From: Echinococcus granulosus
Taxonomy: Eukaryota > Platyhelminthes > Cestoda > Cyclophyllidea > Taeniidae
Direction: 5' to 3'
Assembly (NCBI RefSeq): GCF_000524195.1
Contig: NW_020170412.1
Location: forward strand, 570,929-634,928
DNA length: 64,000 nucleotides
Part shown: in pieces, positions 13,401-25,248 of the stretch
Numbering within the stretch: position 1 is the stretch's first letter
How the letters are laid out: each line of letters begins with the position of its first letter
Translations under genes and position numbers: made by a program
The notes under the pieces: generated by a model
What the model was told of the DNA's origin: nothing
What the model saw: only the letters and a program-made list of their open reading frames with translations
The model's database searches: none

Positions 13401-16400
13401 AGATTCGATTCCAGCTGTGTTGGCCACTCTTGCCACCTCTAAGAGTCTCGCTGTTCTCGCGGGCGCAGTGCGTTGCGTGAAAATCTTCCTCCACCTTCAA
13501 CTGGAGCGTTTTGAGACTGCCCTACCCGAAGTGTCTCGATCTCTTTTCAATTTGGTTGACAAACACGCGGGTCTGCTGAATTCGCGGATTACGGAGAAGG
13601 ATAGCGCTGCGCAGTCCTTTGCTCACGGACTCTACGCGACTCTGGCAGCACTGATTCAGCATCAAACGAAGTACACCCTCTCTAACGCCCAACTGGCTAC
13701 CCTCTTCAGTACCATTGAAACTGAAGTGGTTCGAGATGCCGCCACCTCTCCAGTTCTGTCCCTCCTCGCCGCCTTCCTTACCCGTCGACTACGCGACCCA
13801 CTGGCGAATTCAGATGAAGATGACAACAGTAGATTTGTCTCTTTCCACCCTGAAGAGGACCCTACCCTCACCAAAACTACCAATAAAATTTTGACCGACG
13901 GTCTGGTCGTTAGTAAAGTCACTGATAATGACTTCTCCTTTGCTGGAGCAGGTGGTGGCCAGCGGCTCTCAAATCTGATGCTGCGTTTGCAGCGATTGGC
14001 CATCACGTCGTCGAACGAGACTATGCGTCGAGATTGTCGTCGGTGCCTCCTCGCTTTCCTCCTCAACTACCCCCATCAGAGACGCTTTGTGGTAGGATTT
14101 ATCAATTTTCTGTTGCGTCAGCTGGAACACTCACGAGAGTTGGGTCGTGCTTCGGTGGCAGCACTTCTTTGCACCATTGTGGCCGAATTACCACAGGCTA
14201 GTCTAGTGCAGGGCGGATTGGATGAGACTCTGCTATTGGCTGTGGGTGCCGCGATCGAAAGGGAGACCTCAGTCAGTATACGCTTGTCACTCTACGGGTT
14301 GGTGCGTCTCCTATTCACTCGGATTCCAGAGGAGAAGGCACTGAGTCACTTTCAGGAGTACTTTCTTGCTTTCCTGCGTGCTCCAGTGGAATCGAGAGCT
14401 TCTGCAAGGCTTCTCGGATTGCAGGTGGGGGTTAACTAGTGTCGGGATCACCACTTATGTAACTCCGCCTTTTGATTCTAGGTTTTGTCAAGTAGGGGAA
14501 ACTTGGGTTTTTGGACTCCTAATCATCCACATACTATTTTTTCGCTATTTTTCTTGTAATTAAATCAAACCTTGCGTCCGAGGGTATGATGCTTCTCCTT
14601 TCTAGATGGTCGCAGTAGTTCTAGACGCCCAGGAGTGTCTCTCAGTTGCAACTCATAGAAAGACGCTCATCACTATCCTCGGAAAGGACATTTTCGCCGA
14701 GTCGCGGAAACAGCTGATTAGTCTTCGCGCCACCCATACCCATCTTTTCAAAGATGTGACTTCGGCGTCAGAACATAATGAGGACAACGATTTAATTCCA
14801 ACTCAACGTGAGTTTTTCACCTTGCTTCGATTCTGCCACGCTCAAGTTGGATTGCGTTCTAATTTGTGCTGTGTTCGCATTTCCTAGCTGCGGATAAAGA
14901 GGAAAATGAGGAGGATGAAGATGGATGGCTCACCGCCACAGACGTGGATAATGACGTCGAGGTACCGTCTGTACCGAATCATACTTATGAGGACGAAGAT
15001 GAGGAACAAGATTCAGATATGGAAGTCACTTCAAACGGAGCCGCATCTGATCAAAAAGAAGACGAAGAGGGAGAAGCAGAAGACACTGATGTCGACGCGG
15101 AGCCGAGTAAACCTGAAAAAATTTCTGCCGAAGCTGTGAAAATCGTCGAGTCTTGTATCAATGCCAGCACTATGGATGAAACTCCAGAGCGCACTATCAT
15201 GCCCTCTAAATCAGCTCCTGACGTGCAATTTGCGTTGGTCTGCTGTGGCCTAGAGCAAGGGCTTCGACTGGCGGATCGTCTACTTTCCGATGTCGATGCG
15301 TCTGTCGTCTCGTCATCTTTATGTGTGCCGATCTGGAATGCCCTGTTGAAGGTTAAGCGGAAGAAACGAAGTCAGCGTGAAACAAAGTTTGCTACATTGC
15401 TTCAGACCTCCAGGACTGACGAGGAGGGGGATGTGGCCTCGCATTCGCTTCTTCTAGCTCCCTCCCCGTCTGTGCGTGAGTGGGTCTCTCGACTAGTCAA
15501 TCGGCTCCTTCGAGTCGAGTTGGATAACGTCTGTAATGGTCGGGGTGAGGTGACAACACCCCTACACTTTGTGTCATCTTTCTTTACAAATTCTAAAGAC
15601 GTTTCTTTGAGGGTAAGTCATATGATTAAGCTTTCATTTGTAAATGAAGTGTTTGTTTATTACGATCAGTGTCTTTGCCATCGTAGTTAATCAGAATTTT
15701 GAACGACTCCCTACGCCAGCTGGAAGTGGATTCATCCACAGGTCAAATGTCGGAGGAGTATTCAAACATGGTGGGTGTTTTCTGCTTCTATTTGACCATT
15801 TTTTAATCCATATGAACATTTATTGACCCATCCTACTTCTCTGTTTACGTTCTCAGCTTTTGTCCAACCTAATATACCTCGGTCAGTTCTTGAATGCTCT
15901 CGGTGAGACGAAACAAGTCCTTAAGATATTCAAGACAGCAAATCGTCTTTCACTTGATGAACTGAACAACCGAAGATCCGCATTCAGTCAGGTAGTTTAC
16001 CCCAAGTACAACTTAAAAAGCCTTCGTAATCATGCAATAAACACATACTTGCTTCTTATAGAGGATAATGGCGCTCAAATTGACTGTTGGGTTGCTGCTC
16101 AAACTACCAAGACCCACCGCCACAGAAATCGCGAATCTCATCGCAAAGCAGAAAAGTCGACGGGAAGAAGAGGAGGAAGTTGAGGATGCGGAAAGTACAT
16201 GTGCGGGCAAATCGGGCGTTGGAGTCACCTACCTCCGCAGTGCACTGCGTCTCCTCGCTCGCGAATCGAAACAGCGTAATAGATTGGCCTTCCTAGCCAC
16301 TTCTAGCATTGCCCTACCCGGAGACGTCGAGTCGTCCGAGGGCGCCGCTATTTCGCGCAGAATGGCCGGTCGTCTTGGACGTGTGGACTCGGCTCGGGCG

Positions 16401-16805
16401 CGGTCACGACGTCGCAGAGCGCAGGCGAGGATGCGACGCGCCCTGCTCTCGGGCGAACTAACTGCCCAGGAGGCGGCGCAACGACTGGCCAATGTCTCGG
16501 TGGTGGAGATGTCCGCGGCGGACCACCTCATTGGACTAATCGAATCTACAGATACGCGACTGGCCAAGGAGTTATTGCGTGATGCTGGAGGTAGCAAGGT
16601 GGCGGGAGGTATGTCAACGCTGTATTCCTGGTCCACCTCCAGTTTGGTGCGGAAACGAGAAGCTTGTGCTACTCGCAAGGCCGTACGCTCCGCCGTCGGC
16701 GTGGCGATAGATGTTCCTCATAATAACTTGAATGGAAAGACGAAGCAATCGATGGAGGTGGATACACCGCCACCTAAAAAACGAGCAAAGAAGATGAGAT
16801 TGTAG
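4474..16805 (+). CDS. UTP20: UTP20 / DRIM homologue, small-subunit processome HEAT-repeat protein
   Basis: UTP20 is a very large nucleolar alpha-solenoid protein of the U3 small-subunit processome, needed for 18S rRNA processing. The start is supported by alignment: exon 1 (4474-4509) plus exon 2 (4548-4619) give ENTFHFLTYKERI, like the conserved family start ENTYRFLTFAERL. Next are 4653-4722, 4752-4813, 4852-4922 and 4959-5153, encoding LSCDLRDDFYPYFPKFF, and the exon from 5184 (LLTHKKEFIRTF). Later exons carry further family blocks, such as YHLLGLLHVNLTSAWD (7.2 kb), long helical HEAT-like stretches (11.1-14.4 kb) and CRRCLLAFLLNYPHQRR (14.0 kb). An acidic low-complexity segment (14.9-15.1 kb) and a basic tail ending KKRAKKMRL (nuclear/nucleolar signal) follow. 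The stop is TAG at 16803. Roughly 30 exons are needed; I did not resolve all internal junctions. No frameshift or stop inside conserved blocks was seen, so it looks functional. The C-terminal 250 residues are diverged from vertebrates. Confidence 0.93.
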
Positions 16806-16856
16806 GTTACTTTTCCATCTATCCACATCCAATGTTTATTTCATGGAATCTGAGTA

Positions 16857-16862
16857 AATAAA
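16857..16862 (+). terminator. Poly(A) signal of UTP20
   Basis: An AATAAA hexamer lies about 52 nt after the UTP20 stop codon, in the expected position for 3'-end cleavage. Confidence 0.6.
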
Positions 16863-17015
16863 TTCTCTTCCCTCATATTATGAATGTCGATTGCATGTAT
16901 TTATTGCATAAATTTGTGCGAAAAGATAGGACACCTGCCATTTCTAATGAATGCTTTCGACGGACAGAGTTATATTGTCCGAATCTAAGCTATCGTTCAT
17001 CGACCTCGTCAAATT

Positions 17016-17307
17016 ATGCCGTTTGCTTGGGGGTTTTCTCTCCAGGCAATGAAAGAAGGTTGGTACGTAGATTGCGGTTACCAAAGTAGAGCGCGCAAAG
17101 CGGCGCAACCTACTGGTTTGTATCGGCGTTCCAAGCGCTCTTATTCCCTGCGACAAGGCTATGACATTGAAAACCTAGTTTCACCTCATGCTAGAGTGCT
17201 TTCTGGTTCGGTAGTACGGATTAAATTTCGGTTTCTCCGTCCTATTTAACCGCTACAGATATATTCTAGTCGAAATTAATTTAGATTATCAGTCTGATTT
17301 GGAATAA
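17016..17307 (+). other. Open segment with weak PEHE-domain resemblance
   Basis: A reading frame (17016-17249) has an acceptor-like site at 17045 (TCTCTCCAG) and encodes an Arg-rich segment followed by GYDIENLVSPHARVLSG and VVRIKF. The pattern D-I-x-N-[IL]-V-x-P followed about 10 residues later by a basic/aromatic strand is like the PEHE domain of KANSL1/MSL1, chromatin acetyltransferase scaffold proteins. The unspliced frame stops at 17247. Removing a possible 28-nt GT-AG intron (17231-17258) would extend it to a TAA at 17305 that overlaps an AATAAA. No second supporting domain was found. It may be a small gene, a gene fragment or chance. Confidence 0.22.
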
Positions 17308-17409
17308 ATTTAACAACTAAATATTATTGGAAATCCCCTTGAAGTTGAGGAAATGTACTAATCCACATCTGAACAAATGCTGCGAGATAATACTGCCAAT
17401 TTTCGTCTC

Positions 17410-17850
17410 ATTGTACTACTTTGATTGCTTTACCTAGCATTTTGGTTAAGCAGGCAATGAAGGCTCCACCCTTGTACTTCCGCTCGCCAACACGGCCTCC
17501 AGGTTATCCCGGTAGCCTCGCTGCTCTCCCTTACATCACTAGTATATCTTCCACTATACTTCTATGGCACCTTCCTGCTTCAGAGAAGACTCGGGGTGCG
17601 CTACGATATGCTATTCATTTTTTGGAGGGTGTTGACGGGGATGTTGCAACAGACTAGTTGTTCCATTGCAGATAGGACGGCAATTAGTTGGGATGTGTCT
17701 GCAATGCTTCGAGGCATCTCCGAAGCCAAAGAAGACACAATACTCGGGCAAAATGTGTGTTGTCAACGTACAGAAGGATTTGAGGGAATACTGACATGGT
17801 CCGGAGGCCATGCCATTCGGCAGTGCTGCAGTAGCAAATCTTGGTGAAGT
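17410..17850 (+). repeat. Dispersed repeat copy (3' part) plus a second repeat module
   Basis: The segment 17410-17600 (TTTGATTGCTTTACCTAGCA, then GGCTCCACCCTTGTACTTCC and CGGCCTCCAGGTTATCC) matches the 3' half of the repeat also seen near 27.44, 43.98, 47.77 and 54.03 kb. The following 17700-17840 has AAGAAGACACAATACTCGGG and TCCGGAGGCCATGCC; the first recurs beside the assembly gap (26.2 kb) and the second resembles 35.72 kb. No protein is encoded. Boundaries are approximate. Confidence 0.55.
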
Positions 17851-18081
17851 TCTCAAAGAATACTTTGCTTTACAGCTAAATGGCGTATCGTGTGTATGTC
17901 GATAATAGTGAGGAGTCTCGTAGTGATCCATTGTCGGAAGGATTGATTCTTACTGGAACTGTAACGTTTTGTTCATTTTTAATGTAGGAAGATAAAGTAT
18001 ATCCATGTAAATTATGCCACAAGCGCCGACTGTTTGGTAATCTCCCATTTCTGAGGTGGAATGAACTGGAATGTCTTTACG

Positions 18082-21000
18082 GTAATAGTCTTCACGGAAC
18101 CCAATGTTGATGACTATGACACTGAAGTAGAATGTATTGTTGCATTTTACTGGTAGGTCAACTTTTTACTCCGTAACGGCAGTCACCGGGCAAAGGACAA
18201 GCTGCATCTTGGGATAGGACGTGTTGAGCTGATCGATGTAGTATAAGGAGCAATTGGAAAGCGGCCTCCTTATCGTTTGCTGACTTGGAATTTGTGGCAA
18301 ACAAGAGGAATTGGTAGGTTCTAAATGGCGTTAGATTTTAATTCCAAGAACCATTAACAAAGCGAGGATGAATTGCCTGCATCATGGCGAGTAGTTATCT
18401 CAAATCGGTGGAATCAACTTACCACTTTAAAATGATAAGTATAACACTCCTACTTATCACAATAGTTCCAGGTGCACGGTAGAACCGAAAAGGTTTAAAG
18501 GTTGGTTGTTGGAGGTAATCAATAGAAAGGAACTTTTCGGCTAGGAAGTCAATTTCTTTACCGAATTTGAATAAACAGATGGACGAGATACTGCTTTCTT
18601 GGCACCTTCCAATTAGAATCAAGCATGGTTTATTCTTTAAACTTTTAAATAATTGAAAGTTGCATTTGTCTGCAATGCATGCGGAAGAATGTAAAGAAGC
18701 AATTAAAATGAAATCACGGGAGAATTCCTATGCTCCAGCTTGTGTGCAATAATCCAAGTTTTGGGAATTATGTAATACTGACGTGTCACTTTGATTAAGG
18801 TAGTCCTCAGCGGGGTACGGTTGTTCATATCCAAGGAGTTTTGTAGTTTCTATAAGAATGTGGAAGATGGTAGGTTATCCCTAAATGCAGAAGAATTAGC
18901 CTCCTGTTTCCGTGGAAGCTTATCGCTACCGTCGTAGAGTTGTGATAAAAGCATGTTCACCAAAGACATTTAAATATTTCTGAAGGGAAAACTATCACAA
19001 AAAATAAACATAACTTATTAAATAATGCATTTGTTTTGCAATGCTTAACAATAAACTAAATGTAAAGGCTTATTTGGGATTTTCGTGAACAGAAAAAGAC
19101 ACTGAGCACCTCACCATGGTTGCTGAATCCTAACATCTTGACTACAATATCCATGTTTGCTACAATATAAAAATAAGTTGAAACGCGTCAAATCTGGGAG
19201 CTCCAAATCTACTGAAACAAAAATTGACATTTGTTAATAGATTTCTAGGATTTTTTTGCTTTTTAAAGATATTCTGACTGTTTAAAAAGTTTTTATGGCA
19301 GTTTTGCAGCACAATTTTAATTCTTTTATAAATTAGATCATACGGCACGAATACACCCACAGCACACAAGATTGCCGCCTATGAAGTCAAGGTGGGGGAC
19401 AATCGGACTAGATGAATTAAAACAAGGACTTAGAGCCACTTTAATGGGTCTTTTTTTAGTAACAATTACTACAGCAGTTCTTGACTGACTGTTTAGTAAT
19501 AAAAGATTCTAACTACATGACGGGTTACGAAACATTTTAGTGACTTACAAAACTGCGCTATTCCCTTACCTCGCTGTATTGATGCTACTGACAACACTCT
19601 TGCTGAGCATTTAGGTGTGTGGTAGACCTATTAAATGAGCACTATTATATAGATCACCTTCAGTCCTTCCTCATTTTAACTTATTTTGTGTTTGGCTATT
19701 TGTTCTTCTCTTCCATCCCAACCTTCATTCCCATGGAAGGGATTGACCGATAGAAACGGGATTCAATGACCAGAGTTATGGTCTGTCAGAGCGCACTTCT
19801 TCCTAGGGGTTTTGTTCGCAACATCCGTTCTGTTACGATGTTCGTGTTCACCTACCACTTCTCGACTAAAATTTGTCCTCAAATAAATACTACGTAGCCC
19901 CTTGTCTTTTTAAGCACTGTTTCTGGTGCTCCTTGAGAGGTTGTCTGTGCATATACCATTTCCGGTGGTCTTCGTTTCTTATTATTACACAGATTCCGTC
20001 CTTGTGTCCGACCGGAGGAGTACCTTTGCACAGACGCTACTTTCAAGGTGTCCAATGATTAGTAAAATACGGGGTTGCCTATGACAGACATACTTTGTTG
20101 GTAAGATTACTTCACGTATTTCGAGTCTTGAGATGTGTTCCAGGTGGTGGGATCGGACCGTATAACCGCCCTAGTTTCCCTTCTCGACAGACATTATTCT
20201 AACTGTTCATGTCGTAATACCTCTTCCGCCTGATACATGGCAATCGTAAATGTTCACGTGCATTGCCAGGTTTGTCGTATACTTTCTTTCAGTCTCAGTA
20301 CGTACTTTAAAATGTCTAGGATTAAACAGGCCTCCTGCAGCCTGGGTGAAGGCTGGCAATGAACAATCATAGTCGAGAACGCCACTGGCACACCGATATA
20401 CGAACTTGCCGTCCCCGAAACGTTTTTATTATTCATTGGGATGCCCTACCGCAACTAAGCCTCACTCCATCGTTCAGCACTTTAAGTCTCCTGTGAATTC
20501 GGAATTTGCGCTCTCCTTCACAATAAGCTTCGGTACAATACGCTGTCGACAGTGTTCGGACCGGACTAGCTCACAGCACCTGTGCCAACCGTTAGTAGAG
20601 GTAATGGATCGTATCTGCCACTCTACCACCGCGGTGACATGCTTTCTCATGGCTGCAAAATTGAACACCCCGGCAGTGCAGCATCAGACAGACCTACTTA
20701 AGTCTCCCTCATTGGCAGTATAAAACAGTTTTTACGCTGCATATGCTACTAGCCCTCCGGACTGAATTGGCAGTTATAGACCGGAGTTTATCTGTCCGAG
20801 CTATATGGATAATACAGAGGCCACCAACAAGATAATCAATGCGTAAGATCTCAGGAGAGATGACCTTAAGGACCAGCGCGGGGGTTGTCAACACATGGGT
20901 GAGACGTGCGGTCACAAGCCTAGATGCTGACTGGTGAAGACTGCTGCAGAGTGTCATCGATTGCACCTGGGTTTGGATCGACTTAGTCGTGCGCATCTAC

Positions 21001-21184
21001 CTGACTTGACCTTGTGACTGGAGTGACTATTTGTGTACTTGAGGTAGATCTGACCAAAGTCTTGACCACCTCCACAACTCATAGGCTTTGTTCTATGCAC
21101 GACGAGAGGAGGAAGAAGCATATTTCCCGAAGTTGCAGCGCAGTTGATTTTAGACGACGATAGCGATCTGCAGACGTGTTAGCC
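18082..21184. other. Intergenic region with no convincing intact gene
   Basis: AT-rich and stop-rich up to about 19.9 kb, then of more balanced composition. The only notable content is a set of minus-strand peptide fragments at 20.2-20.55 kb that loosely resemble Cu/Zn superoxide dismutase, listed separately. I see no RNA gene and no clear repeat copy. Confidence 0.45.
20225..20560 (-). pseudogene. Possible decayed Cu/Zn superoxide dismutase fragment
   Basis: On the minus strand 20481-20520 reads KESANSEFTGDLK, then a TGA, and downstream in another frame 20315-20340 reads AAGGLFNPR, followed by TETERKYTTNL. In Cu/Zn SOD the order is a KES-x-G...GxLKGL strand, then S-A-G-x-H-F-N-P, then a DxRHVGDLGN block. 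Order and spacing agree, but the copper-binding HVH and the HFNP histidine are absent, and a stop and frame changes separate the pieces. If real it is a dead copy; it may be chance similarity. Confidence 0.15.
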
Positions 21185-21627
21185 ATGAGAGATGAACCCA
21201 TCAGTAGTGCGATAAGCGCCAAACAAAAAGGGAATCTTAGGAAGCAGCTTCACCGCAACTCTTTATCATTCCCATTTTTCCACCAGCTATCAACATCAAT
21301 TAATGCATTGGTGGCCGAAAAGCAAAGGCTTACCAAGGTAAGTGATACACCTGAATTCTTGACCACTTTAATGAAACGACCCGATCTGATGGGTCCAATG
21401 AGGTGCGACCTGTGGCTTTCATCTCACAGTGTGGCATAATGCCGATTTGTTTTTCAAACTCCAACCTCCTTTACCTCATGACAACTTCGTATTCTCTACA
21501 GCTTTATGTACAGAGCAAGACCAAAAAGCAGGAGCTGAGAACAAAACTTATTGTGGAGAGGAGTATGAACAACTACGACTATGATGACGATGGTGGGAAC
21601 GATGATGACGGTAACGACTCTCCTTGA
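21185..21627 (+). CDS. Small hypothetical protein with helical core and acidic tail
   Basis: Two exons, 21185-21337 and 21502-21627, join in phase 0 across an intron with a strong GTAAGT donor and a CTCTACAG acceptor, giving 92 residues. The N-terminal half is basic. The middle (NALVAEKQRLTKLYVQSKTK) is a predicted charged helix, possibly a coiled coil, and the end is an Asp/Asn/Gly-rich acidic tail (YDYDDDGGNDDDGNDSP). The start is the first ATG in the frame; an upstream exon or a different first exon is possible. I do not recognise the family. The gene is convergent with FAN1: its stop is 124 bp from the FAN1 stop on the other strand, so the 3' UTRs may overlap. Confidence 0.4.
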
Positions 21628-21750
21628 CTGGTACGCTGGGTAGCCCATATGAAGGAAGATAAAATAGAAACCTACGACTTCTTATGTCTTTAACTCCATT
21701 CCCAGCTCTCCTTCAGTCGTAATAGGCAAAGCAGTCGCAAAAACACTATA

Positions 21751-24700
21751 TTACTGATTGTGCTGATAACGATTACGGGGAACGGCTAAAATAAAAGAAG
21801 CATGAAATCTAGTCTCCAGTATTACTGAAATAGCCACAAATTTGTGGTAAAAAGTGAGCATACCGGCCACCGAGCATATTTCCACATCTGCCCCAAAAGA
21901 AAGGAGCTTGTCTATCCAAACCATTTGTTGAGATGAGAGCTGATCTCCAGGACCTTTTACCTCGACAAGCTGAAAATTAAGGCATCGTCATGATGAAAGG
22001 GTGGCAAAGAGAGCCATAGGTGGGGGGAGGGGGAGAATCCTCATCAGTTGACTACGTTGAAATCCAACATTACTGAACGAGGAGGGTGCTGTTATGAGAA
22101 TAATTGCGTAAGATCTACGCAGATGGTTACACCCTTATCCGACCAGTTCCCACTTAAACCTTCAGTGAGGCATACAACTATCACTAGTTTGCGACTGCGT
22201 GCTTAAATAGAGGAAAGAAGTGTGTTTGAATAAGCGGACCTTGGCCTTTCCAGAGGAGGGGCTCCAAAGCGTCAGATCAGGCAGTCCAGAACTCCAATTC
22301 GCGTAATCACTAATCAGTAGACGGCAGATAGACGCTACCAACTGCGGTCCCAAACACCAGAATAACTCCTACGTTGAGAAAGAAAAATAAAACAGTGAGA
22401 TCGGATCAGCATCATTTACCTGCTTATCATGAGAAGCAATGTTAACCCAATGAAGCATCTTTAGCACGACTGACTTTTCACTTGCCACAATATCACTTTC
22501 GCCGTCAGGAAAAAGATTCCAACCGATACCGATGCACTGCTCGTCCTTGTGCTCCGTCCACGTGACGATCAACAACTGCGAGACTGGATCCGTAACCTTG
22601 GAAGGGAAGGTGAGATACATCAGCGCGGGCCATCTGGTCAAAAAGTCACCCAAATAATGCTAGTATAGTTACACCCTTACCACCGACTCCGTTTCCGGTG
22701 TTTGTGAGGACCGTTTCGCAGCGCTAATCATTTCTAGACGACCTTCAACGAGGTCTCTGTGTGACATATAGAAGTCACCGGCAAAAAGATCCAATGGTGC
22801 TGGCTGGCACATACAGTAGAAGGCGTCCGGGCGATCGACGCCATAAAGTAGATCGTAAAACAGCAAAACAAAGAGGGTTGTGTATATTCGGGATTCGGCG
22901 TGAAGTCCTTAAAAGCCAAAATTTTCACAGTCACTTTGGCGGCTAACATGACCCAAACACCTGTATTACTGCCAGTTGTACCATTTGAAGGAACTCAGTC
23001 AAGGGTTAGAAGGATCATCGATAATAAAACTCCACCTTTTTCGAATTTCTCGTTGCGCAGGTAGTGTTTTAGTGCCCAAGTTTCAACTTGGAGAATGGAA
23101 GTGGTTAATCCATCCCCGGTGGCATCCTTATCGAGCTCCATCCAGAGGTAGAATGGACGATTTGCGCCAATGTCCATGGAGGAAGCGGATGTAGGGGCCG
23201 AAAGGTTCACCTTGGAGAACCCAAACATATTTTGAGTTTTAAAATTCGATGATAAAATAATAATTTACCATTTGATGTCGTATCCGAGTAAACTTTACGT
23301 TTGATGTACTACTTAATTAGGCACCAGTAGCTCATAACAGTAGTATAGGTATAGGTCACATCCAAACAATGCGCTCACCACAGACGCACATTTTAACCTT
23401 GACAATAATTCATTTTTTAGTTCCTTCATATTATCCAACGGAATATCGGCCATGATCTCCTCCTTGAGACTTGAATCCCCGTCCCGTTTCGAGCTTCGTG
23501 AACTTTCATTCTTCCCCCGCCAAAAGTGCGACAACTCATTGTCCGACTTTTCTCCTATCAGACGTCCGATTTGTCTTTGAATTTCCAGTCGATGCCCCGG
23601 ATGTAAGCCTCGTAGTATGGGAAGGAGGCTCTCAACTTTCTTTAAACAGGCAACAGGGTCGCTATAGTGGGTACCTTGATCAAGCAGAAGACGTTTGACG
23701 AAAAAGTACACTGTTCTGCAGCTGGTACTCGTCAATAAATCCGAGGATAATACAATGAGAATCAGTTCCACAGCCTCATGGTATTTACGAAGGCGCTCGC
23801 AAATCTCCACACCAATTCGAACAAGGCGAACCGCAAGACCGGGTAGGGCAAATCTTTGCAGAAAGCGAGGAAGATCGCCGCGATGGAAGGTTGGACTACA
23901 AAAAAGGACTAGACCTCATTAAACATGTGATACATACAATAGTCTAGAAAACATAATCACAACAAACTTTTCAATGACAGTTCTAAGGAGATCAAGATCC
24001 TTCTGAAAGTGTTCATAGGCCTGTGCGAGTTTCGACCTCATCGTCAGCCAGTCCAATTGTTGCCGAAAATTCCATAACTCGAAAAACCTACAGGGATACT
24101 AGATACGGATGTTTTCGAGCTTACTTGGATAGCTCTTCCCTATTCCTCAATATGATAGACTTCCTACAGATTGCATAAGCGGGAAATGAGACAGCTCCAG
24201 AACGCATCCGCCTGATTTCGTATCTGAACCACCATTTTCAGATTAAGCGATACTAAAAATTACATATGGTTGCAAAGAACTGCTTTTAAAGAAATGGTGC
24301 GGGTAAAGGCGAAAGGTTTCATCCATGTCAACGAGAAACAGAGAAGCGTTTGTGAGAGAACATCCGCATAGGCTTTTACAACAGAAAAACAGGGTCCAAG
24401 GGAACGCTCTGTTCTGTTGAAGGGCAAAAAATGCGTTTGATTAGGTTAGTTACCAAAATATCAATTTAAACATTGTAAAACGGTTAATCATATGGAGGCA
24501 TACAAAGCACGTAGTCGACTTTTATTGACCGATCGTGGCGATGTAAAAAAATTCAGCAGAGAAGGATGACGAGATGATCTGAGAAGGGCGTTAATAATTG
24601 CCCTCCTCCCAGAGTTCTTCACGGGAAGCTTGAACAACGCAGCTAGGTTTACAAGATCATTTTTCCCAAGCATATACAGCAGTTCTGTGTCAGAAAAACA

Positions 24701-25110
24701 GTCGACGTCTAACCAAAATAAGAAACCAATACTAATAACCAAACGATATGAATCCATTTTCCGTGAGTTCCGTGCAAAGGGACTCAATGTTCTCGCCGTT
24801 GATTTCATGCGGAAGACGAAATGTTTTTGACCGGAACAATTTCCGTGATCTTCGAAATAGATTGAGGTATAGTATCTGCGAATTTTCTAAATCCCATAAC
24901 TTTTGTTGAGGTCTTACCAGATAAATGAATCAATTTGTCGATTAAATCGGTATCATCGTTACTAAACAAGTTAGCAAAACATGGTTCGTTGGAAACGTGA
25001 TCAATGGCAAACAGAAAAAGTTGACGAAAACTCAGCCTAGAAGTTCCATCAGGCAGGAACTCCGCATTATCGTCCGATAAGACTGGACTTTCATCCGCTT
25101 CTGAATTCAT
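21751..25110 (-). CDS. FAN1: FAN1, Fanconi-associated structure-specific nuclease
   Basis: FAN1 cuts branched DNA, acting in interstrand cross-link repair. Exons in translation order that I could fix by phase and family alignment are 24918-25110, 24740-24886, 24504-24708, 24264-24413, 24125-24223, 23968-24087 and one starting at 23895 and running to about 23.3 kb. Exons near 23.2-23.0, 22.86-22.68 and 22.64-22.45 kb follow, then 22240-22368 and 21751-21969. Visible blocks are the pre-SAP helix with LYLNLFRRSRKLF, a SAP-like segment (ELLYMLGKNDLVNLAALFKL), RGDLPRFLQRF and the TPR start CERLRKYHEAVELI, then the VRR-NUC domain with PAPLDLFAGDFY, ICRLLISDY, GLPDLTLW and VEVKGPGDQLSSQQM. The catalytic D, E and K of PD...EVK are present, so the enzyme should be active. 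The first Met in the frame is at 25110; an acceptor precedes it, so a 5' UTR exon or more coding may lie upstream. No UBZ ubiquitin-binding finger is visible. Confidence 0.92.
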
Positions 25111-25248
25111 CCCGGCCCTGAAGCATGTCAAATAAACAGCGCTGCCGATAAATTTAAGCGGTAGTTCAATCCTAATGCCACCGTAAGTCGCTAAGTGCAG
25201 TAAAGATGCCGTAGTTATATGAGATTTCGTAAAGTCGAAGTATAACAA

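Noticed and set aside
17988..18081. Exon-like segment with CKLC between an acceptor and a GGTAATAG donor
   Set aside because: Only a single CxxC pair, no in-phase partner exon was found; not enough to call a gene.
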